From UBA4486 sp041984885 (GTDB lineage: Bacteria; Pseudomonadota; Gammaproteobacteria; Eutrophobiales; Eutrophobiaceae), in contig JBHIXH010000045.1 in assembly GCA_041984885.1 (NCBI GenBank), positions 1-18,341 of the forward strand: a stretch of DNA of 18,341 bases, read 5' to 3'. Positions 13,583 through 18,341 of the stretch are shown one piece after another. The translations under genes and the position numbers were made by a program. Each line of letters begins with the position of its first letter. The first letter of the stretch is position 1. Under the pieces are notes generated by a model, which did not search any database, was not told where the DNA came from, and was given only the letters and a program-made list of their open reading frames with translations.

Positions 13583-14887
13583 ATGAGATTCACCAGACGT
13601 ATACTAAAACTCGTTTTACTGATTACGATCAGCCAGCCGGTTTATGCCGTGCTGGATATCCAGATCACCGAAGGCATGGAAGAAGCGCTGCCGATTGCGA
13701 TTGTGCCTTTCGGCTGGTCACAAGCTGCGAATCTACCGCCGTTGCGACCGTCCGATATCATCGTCAGTGACCTGCAACGCAGTGGCAGGTTCAAGCCGAT
13801 GGATTTCGCCGACCTGCCGCAACAACCGCATACGGCAGACGCGATCAACTTCCAGGACTGGCGCCTGCTCGGCATGGAAAACATCGTTATCGGCAACCTG
13901 CATCTGACGACGACCGGTGACTATGAGATCGAGTTTCGCCTGTTTGATGTCTACCGCGAGTCACAAATCGCCGGCTTTCGCATTACCAGCACCGCGGCGC
14001 AGTTACGCAGAAATTCGCATAAAGTCAGCGACATTATTTACGAAAAACTGACCGGTGTACGTGGCGCCTTTTCCACCCGCGTTGCGTATATCACCGTCGA
14101 TAAACTCGCCGACGGTTCCAGCGTGCACAGTCTCGAGATCGCCGATGCCGATGGTTACAACCCGCGCGTGTTGTTACAGTCACCGGAACCGTTGCTATCA
14201 CCCAGCTGGTCGCCGGACGGGAAGAAACTCGCCTATGTCTCGTTCGAAGGTAAAAACTCGGCGATCTATATTCAGGAAATCCTTACCGGGAATCGCAAAC
14301 AGGTGCAGGCCAGTCCCGGTATCAACAGCGCACCAGCCTGGTCGCCGGACGGTTCACGACTCGCCATGACATTATCGAAAGACGGCAATCCGGAAATCTA
14401 TATCCAACATATACCCACCGGTATTTTGCAGCGGGTGACCAATCATTCCGCGATTGATACCGAACCGAACTGGTCCAGTGATGGCAATCGCCTCGTGTTT
14501 ACCTCTGACCGCAGTGGTGGCCCGCAAATTTATGAAGTTGACGTGCGTGGTGGAGCGCCACAACGTGTCAGTTTTGAGGGGAAGTACAATGCCCGACCAC
14601 GTTATGCACCGGATGACGAATCCATTGCCGTCGTCCATGCGGTCAATGGTGCCTACCGAATTGCCGTCATCGACAAGAAAACCGGATTCACAAATGTGTT
14701 GACCGAGGCAACCCTGGACGAGTCACCCAGTTTTGCCCCGAATGGACATATGATCATCTATTCCACCACCGGTTTTCGTGGTTCCGAACTGGCTGCCGTT
14801 TCCACCGACGGTCGGGTAAGGCAGAGACTGGCATTGAAAAAAGGTGAGGTCCGTGAACCGGCCTGGGGACCGTTCTCTGATCAATAG
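13583..14887 (+). CDS. tolB: Tol-Pal system periplasmic β-propeller TolB
   Basis: This 434-residue periplasmic protein has a signal peptide (about 1-22, LKLVLLITISQPVYA). The N-terminal domain (about 23-160) contains IAIVPFGW and IIVSDLQRSGRF. The six-bladed β-propeller follows, with repeated WSPDG-type blade motifs at SPSWSPDGKKLAYVS, APAWSPDGSRLAM, EPNWSSDGNRLVFTSDRSG, RPRYAPDDESIAV and SPSFAPNGHMIIYS. TolB binds Pal and TolA through these parts. Length and architecture are normal. It starts 3 nt after tolA, implying coupled translation. Confidence 0.97.
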   Translation: MRFTRRILKLVLLITISQPVYAVLDIQITEGMEEALPIAIVPFGWSQAANLPPLRPSDIIVSDLQRSGRFKPMDFADLPQQPHTADAINFQDWRLLGMENIVIGNLHLTTTGDYEIEFRLFDVYRESQIAGFRITSTAAQLRRNSHKVSDIIYEKLTGVRGAFSTRVAYITVDKLADGSSVHSLEIADADGYNPRVLLQSPEPLLSPSWSPDGKKLAYVSFEGKNSAIYIQEILTGNRKQVQASPGINSAPAWSPDGSRLAMTLSKDGNPEIYIQHIPTGILQRVTNHSAIDTEPNWSSDGNRLVFTSDRSGGPQIYEVDVRGGAPQRVSFEGKYNARPRYAPDDESIAVVHAVNGAYRIAVIDKKTGFTNVLTEATLDESPSFAPNGHMIIYSTTGFRGSELAAVSTDGRVRQRLALKKGEVREPAWGPFSDQ

Positions 14888-14893
14888 ATTCTG

Positions 14894-14922
14894 TTCAAAA
14901 ACAACATCGATACAGGTATTCT
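14894..14922 (+). promoter_or_regulatory. Weak candidate promoter before pal
   Basis: TTCAAA (14894-14899) and TATTCT (14917-14922) are 17 bp apart in the 73-nt tolB–pal gap; each matches four of six consensus bases. Pal is usually needed in larger amounts than the Tol proteins, so a separate promoter is reasonable, but the match is weak. Confidence 0.25.
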
Positions 14923-14960
14923 TTAAACGCGATTTGCCTAACTGGCAGGAAGGAGAAAGC

Positions 14961-15500
14961 ATGAAACTCAGACATTTATTACTGATCATTACGCTCGGTA
15001 CGTTGTTCGCCTGTAGTTCCACCGAGGAAAAACCGGACGACATTGCTGTCGAGGATCAAAGCAGTAGTGTGGCCGACACAGCCGGCAGTGATGCCGATGC
15101 GTCTGCACAAAGTTATGGCACCGGCGCTGAATCAACATCAAATATTGATCCGCTGAATGATCCCTCCAGCCAGTTGTCTGTCCGCATAATCTACTTTGCC
15201 TACGACAGTGCCGATGTCAGACCGGAATTTCGCCCGGCGATTGAGGCGCACGCACAATATCTGGCCGCGAATCCGAATGTCATTGTGACGCTGGAAGGCC
15301 ATGCCGATGAACGTGGATCAAGAGAATACAACCTCGCACTCGGCGAGAATCGTGCGAACTCGGTGAAGCGTCAGATGTCTTTACTGGGTGCCTCAGCCGG
15401 CCAGATTCGTACCGTCAGCTATGGAGAAGAGCGACCGGTCTCGGACGGCCACGATGAATCCGCCTGGAGCCAGAATCGTCGCGTTGTCATTGTTTACTAG
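14961..15500 (+). CDS. pal: Peptidoglycan-associated lipoprotein Pal
   Basis: This 179-residue outer-membrane lipoprotein has a lipobox LFAC with C18 as the lipidation site; the next residues are Ser-Ser, consistent with export to the outer membrane. After an acidic linker, the OmpA-like C-terminal domain (about 75-179) has IYFAYDSADVRPEF and the peptidoglycan-binding stretch LEGHADERGSREYNLALGENRA. The start was chosen at ATG 14961 because it gives a proper signal peptide and follows a strong AGGAAGGAGA ribosome site (14947-14956); a longer ORF from 14844 lies inside tolB and was rejected. Pal tethers the outer membrane to the cell wall and is recruited to the septum by the Tol proteins. Confidence 0.97.
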   Translation: MKLRHLLLIITLGTLFACSSTEEKPDDIAVEDQSSSVADTAGSDADASAQSYGTGAESTSNIDPLNDPSSQLSVRIIYFAYDSADVRPEFRPAIEAHAQYLAANPNVIVTLEGHADERGSREYNLALGENRANSVKRQMSLLGASAGQIRTVSYGEERPVSDGHDESAWSQNRRVVIVY

Positions 15501-15508
15501 GAGTCACT

Positions 15509-16459
15509 ATGTTGTTCAGTCGTGCCATTGTTGTTCTATCCCTGGTCATTCCCTCGCTTTGCCTGGCCGGTAACCGGGCACCGGTTACCGATGCCAGTGG
15601 CAGTTCGGCAATGGAACAACGTCTGGCACGGCTGGAACGTCTTGTCAGCAGCCAGGGTTTGCTGGATTTATTGCAGCAGGTCGAGGCGCTGCAGACCGAG
15701 ATCGGGCGATTACGTGGCCAGGTTGAAGTGCAAAACCACGAACTGTCCCAGTTAAAAGAACAGCAACGCAATCTGTTCACCGATGTCGATCGGCGCATGC
15801 AACAGCTGGAAGCGAATACATCAGCCAGATCACCGGATACGCCGGCATCCAGTCAAACACTGGAAGCGATAGAAACCGATCCGGGCCTGGAAATTGAGGC
15901 ATCCGACTCAATCGCCGGGGAAACACCGGCAGCGACGGAAACGGCAACCGGAGATCAAACTGCAACCGAAACAGTTGCTGAAACCACGACAGAAGAGGCA
16001 ACAACGACTGGCCCTGCGGAAACGGTTGCTGAAGACACGACAGAGACGGTTGAGGCGCCGGTCGATCCCTTGCGCGCCCAGGCCGAATATCAAAAGGCGT
16101 TTCAATTGTTGAAACAGGCAAACTACACACAGGCGATCAAGGCGTTCAGTGAATATCTGCAAAAGTATCCAACCAGTGAATATTCCGACAACGCACAATA
16201 CTGGCTGGGTGAAACCTTTTACGTCACGCGCAAGTTTGACAATGCGATCAATGCGTATCAAACCCTGATAGACAGCTACCCGGAAAGCCGCAAGATAGCG
16301 CATGGCATGTTAAAGCTGGGTTACAGTTATCAGGAACTCGGTAACCTGCCGGAAGCAAAAAAACGCCTGGAAGAATTAAAGAATCAGTTCCCCGGATCAA
16401 CTGCAGCCCGCCTTGCAGACGAACGATTACGGACGATCAAGATCCCCGGCAGTAGCTAG
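15509..16459 (+). CDS. cpoB: Cell division coordinator CpoB (YbgF)
   Basis: This 316-residue periplasmic protein has a signal peptide (cleaved after CLA, about residue 20), an N-terminal coiled coil (about 35-100, LARLERLVSS through DVDRRMQQLEA) that trimerises in homologues, a low-complexity linker, and C-terminal TPR repeats (about 190-310; AEYQKAFQLLKQANYTQAIKAF, DNAQYWLGETFYVTRKFDNAINAY, LKLGYSYQELGNLPEAKKRL). CpoB links the Tol system to PBP1B and cell-wall synthesis at division. It is longer than E. coli CpoB because of the Thr/Glu/Ala-rich linker (about 105-188), which includes an imperfect 51-bp in-frame duplication (15968-15992 and 16019-16043). TAGGAG just before the ATG overlaps the pal stop; the gap is 8 nt. 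Confidence 0.95.
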   Translation: MLFSRAIVVLSLVIPSLCLAGNRAPVTDASGSSAMEQRLARLERLVSSQGLLDLLQQVEALQTEIGRLRGQVEVQNHELSQLKEQQRNLFTDVDRRMQQLEANTSARSPDTPASSQTLEAIETDPGLEIEASDSIAGETPAATETATGDQTATETVAETTTEEATTTGPAETVAEDTTETVEAPVDPLRAQAEYQKAFQLLKQANYTQAIKAFSEYLQKYPTSEYSDNAQYWLGETFYVTRKFDNAINAYQTLIDSYPESRKIAHGMLKLGYSYQELGNLPEAKKRLEELKNQFPGSTAARLADERLRTIKIPGSS

Positions 16460-16467
16460 GCCAGAAC

Positions 16468-17154
16468 ATGGCAAACGATACGGCCAGTCCAGCAAAGACG
16501 GCTGTCCGTCTTTCCCTGTCACTGAAAATCAACGAGATCTTTTATTCACTGCAAGGTGAAAGCAGTCGTGTTGGTCTACCGACGATATTTATCCGCCTGA
16601 CCGGTTGTCCGCTACGCTGTCAATACTGTGACACGGAGTACGCTTTCTACGAGGGCAAGAAGCTGTCAATTGAACAAATACTGCATGACATCTCACAATA
16701 TGACTGTCGTTACATTACTGTAACTGGCGGTGAACCACTGGCGCAAAAGCACTGTAACGAATTATTAAATGTGCTCTGTGATAACGGCTATCACGTCAGC
16801 CTTGAAACCAGCGGCGCGATAGATATTGCGAACGTTGATACACGTGTAATGAAAGTAGTCGATCTAAAAACACCCGCATCGAAGGAAGCCGAAAAAAACC
16901 GCTACGAAAACCTGATGCATCTAAAACCGGATGACGAGATTAAATTCGTCATCTGTGATCACGCAGATTATGTCTGGGCTAAAAAGATGATCGACGATCA
17001 TAAGCTTGTGCAGATATGCCCCGTGCTGTTTTCTGCCAGTCACGAACAACTTTCAGACACAACGCTGGCCGACTGGATTCTTCAGGATCAATTACCGGTT
17101 CGTTTTCAAACACAATTACACAAAGCACTCTGGACCGACAGCAAAGGACGATGA
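16468..17154 (+). CDS. queE: 7-carboxy-7-deazaguanine synthase QueE (radical SAM)
   Basis: This 228-residue radical SAM enzyme converts 6-carboxy-tetrahydropterin to 7-carboxy-7-deazaguanine in queuosine synthesis. The cluster motif is C47-x3-C51-x2-C54 in TGCPLRCQYCDTEYAF, the SAM-binding motif TGGEP is at 86-91, and INEIFYSLQGESSRVGLPTIF (21-41) matches the family start. About 20 residues precede that segment; no better start is available in frame. It begins 8 nt after cpoB and overlaps queC by ATGA at 17151-17154, so these two genes are translationally coupled. The queD and later queuosine genes are not in the window. Confidence 0.96.
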   Translation: MANDTASPAKTAVRLSLSLKINEIFYSLQGESSRVGLPTIFIRLTGCPLRCQYCDTEYAFYEGKKLSIEQILHDISQYDCRYITVTGGEPLAQKHCNELLNVLCDNGYHVSLETSGAIDIANVDTRVMKVVDLKTPASKEAEKNRYENLMHLKPDDEIKFVICDHADYVWAKKMIDDHKLVQICPVLFSASHEQLSDTTLADWILQDQLPVRFQTQLHKALWTDSKGR

Positions 17155-17825
17155 TAGCCGAAAAAAAAGCAGTCGTTTTATTATCCGGAGGACTCGACTC
17201 GGCAACCACGCTGGCCATCGCCGAAAGTGAAGGTTATACCTGCTATGCGCTTAGTTTTGATTATGGTCAGCGACATCGGGTTGAACTGAATGCGGCAGAA
17301 GACATCGCCGCTGCGTTCAATGTCGCAGATCACAAAACCCTGCACCTGGATTTAAACCAGCTCGGTGGCTCGGCATTAACCGATATGACGCTGGCGGTAC
17401 CGGATCACCACGAAGGCGGGATACCGATCACGTACGTACCGGCACGCAATACGATCTTTCTGTCGTTCGCACTGGCCTGGGCCGAAGTCATTCAGGCCAA
17501 CCATATTTTTATCGGTGTTAACGCGCTTGACTATTCCGGCTACCCGGACTGTCGTCCTGAGTACATCGACGCATTTCAGGTCATGTCGGCGCTGGCGACG
17601 AAAGCCGGCGTTGAAGGCGAGCCGGTAAAAATACATACACCTTTAATAGACTTATCCAAATCAGGGATTATCCGCAAAGGCATTGAACTCGGGGTTGACT
17701 ATTCACTGACAGTCTCATGTTACCAGGCCGATATGGCTGGCAAGGCCTGTGGCCGGTGTGACTCCTGTCGTTTTCGTGCGGACGGTTTTACCGAAGCCGG
17801 AATCGACGACCCTACGCGTTATTGA
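17151..17825 (+). CDS. queC: 7-cyano-7-deazaguanine synthase QueC
   Basis: This 224-residue enzyme uses ATP and ammonia to convert 7-carboxy-7-deazaguanine to preQ0. The N-terminal PP-loop SGGLDS is at 12-17, SFDYGQRHRVEL at about 35-46, YVPARNTIFLSFA at about 95-107, and GVNALDYSGYPDCRPEY at about 122-138. The zinc-binding cysteines are C190, C200, C203 and C206. A longer ORF from 17016 runs through queE in another frame and was rejected; ATG 17151 is preceded by AAAGGA and begins the conserved MIAEKKAVVLLSGGLDS. No intrinsic terminator was found after it. Confidence 0.97.
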   Translation: MIAEKKAVVLLSGGLDSATTLAIAESEGYTCYALSFDYGQRHRVELNAAEDIAAAFNVADHKTLHLDLNQLGGSALTDMTLAVPDHHEGGIPITYVPARNTIFLSFALAWAEVIQANHIFIGVNALDYSGYPDCRPEYIDAFQVMSALATKAGVEGEPVKIHTPLIDLSKSGIIRKGIELGVDYSLTVSCYQADMAGKACGRCDSCRFRADGFTEAGIDDPTRY

Positions 17826-18019
17826 GCTCCGCTTCCCTCTAAAGCCCTTTTAAATCCGATACATAGGTGGCCAGGTACGGTTGTGTATCCAGTCACCCCT
17901 TACGAATTCGCCTTCCGGAACATTCTCAAGATCAGCTGACGACGGCCGATATATATCAGGATTGATATTAACAGGTCGAGAAGTGGCCTAAGGAAACGTT
18001 ATAGAACGGAATTAACGCG

Positions 18020-18341
18020 ATGGCCAAAAATACCCAGACAAAAGACGGTTTGGATGAATTCAGACCCGTCACTGAACGAGATAATTCAGAAGACAAGTCC
18101 CTGCGCGGAATCGTGCATCAGGGTAGTGAAACGCAAGTATCCGAATCAGAGTACAGTACATCCACACCGAAGCCGGAAGACACCGCTGCAGTTGGCGATC
18201 CCTCAAATAATTCATCCACCTCTCATATCGATATCGCGCCGGCCCAGGAAACAAACCCGCAATCGATATCCTCGGAAACCGGTAATGTCTCACAGCAATA
18301 TGTAAGTCAGACACAGAGCAGTGCTCCCGCAGCGACAAGGA
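18020..18341 (+). CDS. Unrecognised protein, N-terminal part (runs off the window)
   Basis: From ATG 18020 the frame stays open for 107 codons to the window edge with no stop. The visible N-terminus (MAKNTQTKDGLDEFRPVTERD onward) is very hydrophilic and rich in Ser, Thr, Gln, Glu and Asn, with no signal peptide, membrane helix or domain in this part; it reads like a disordered leader of a larger cytoplasmic or regulatory protein. Codon choice resembles the other genes here. GAACGGA ends about 10 nt before the ATG and is a weak ribosome site. The reverse-strand ORF at 18069-18338 covers the same DNA but has no family resemblance. The 194-nt gap after queC (17826-18019) holds only a weak GATACA/TGTATC dyad and no clear promoter. 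Confidence 0.55.
   Translation, partial: MAKNTQTKDGLDEFRPVTERDNSEDKSLRGIVHQGSETQVSESEYSTSTPKPEDTAAVGDPSNNSSTSHIDIAPAQETNPQSISSETGNVSQQYVSQTQSSAPAATR

Noticed and set aside
14844..14960. Upstream start for pal inside tolB
   Set aside because: It would bury the lipoprotein signal; ATG 14961 has a strong ribosome site and gives a proper lipobox.
16460..16470. A preQ1 riboswitch before queE
   Set aside because: Only 8 nt separate cpoB and queE; there is no room for an aptamer.
17016..17150. Upstream start for queC inside queE
   Set aside because: The extra 45 residues are out-of-frame queE sequence; conserved QueC starts at 17151 with a ribosome site.

Overview
The window is a chromosomal segment of a Gram-negative gammaproteobacterium. 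The evidence is the gene order aspS – yebC – ruvC – ruvA – ruvB – ybgC – tolQRAB – pal – cpoB – queE – queC, which is a well-known conserved neighbourhood in Pseudomonas and relatives, plus an outer-membrane Tol-Pal system. Two PEP-CTERM proteins point to an environmental, exopolysaccharide- or biofilm-forming lineage with an exosortase encoded elsewhere. The genus cannot be named from this sequence.

Layout. 1-443: 3' end of a sulfotransferase gene. 471-546: tRNA-Lys(UUU) on the minus strand. 682-3565: fmdB-like zinc-ribbon gene, DUF502 membrane protein gene and aspS, probably one transcript. 3631-4747: nadA behind a promoter embedded in an inverted repeat. 4777-5738: first PEP-CTERM gene, with its own sigma-54-type promoter and terminator. 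5755-6495: Sel1-repeat periplasmic protein on the minus strand. 6565-8651: yebC, ruvC, ruvA. 8652-9797: second PEP-CTERM gene, again with a sigma-54-type promoter and terminator, sitting between ruvA and ruvB. 9844-16459: ruvB, ybgC, tolQ, a 113-bp inverted-repeat element, tolR, tolA, tolB, pal, cpoB. 16468-17825: queE and queC. 18020 to the end: 5' part of an unrecognised gene with a hydrophilic, Ser/Thr/Gln-rich product.

How the parts work together. RuvABC branch-migrate and cut Holliday junctions. TolQRA, TolB, Pal and CpoB form the envelope-constriction machine that works at division. QueE and QueC make the 7-deazaguanine precursor of queuosine. NadA makes quinolinate for NAD. Relative to the usual neighbourhood, three insertions interrupt the core: nadA/PEP-CTERM-1/Sel1 between aspS and yebC, PEP-CTERM-2 between ruvA and ruvB, and a palindromic element between tolQ and tolR.

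The most interesting signal is regulatory. Both PEP-CTERM genes, about 4 kb apart and unrelated in sequence outside their sorting signals, share a 19-nt upstream motif (16 of 19 identical, containing TGT-N11-ACA) and each has a GG-N10-GC sigma-54 promoter just before the gene. This looks like a dispersed PEP-CTERM regulon under an enhancer-binding regulator of the PrsR type.
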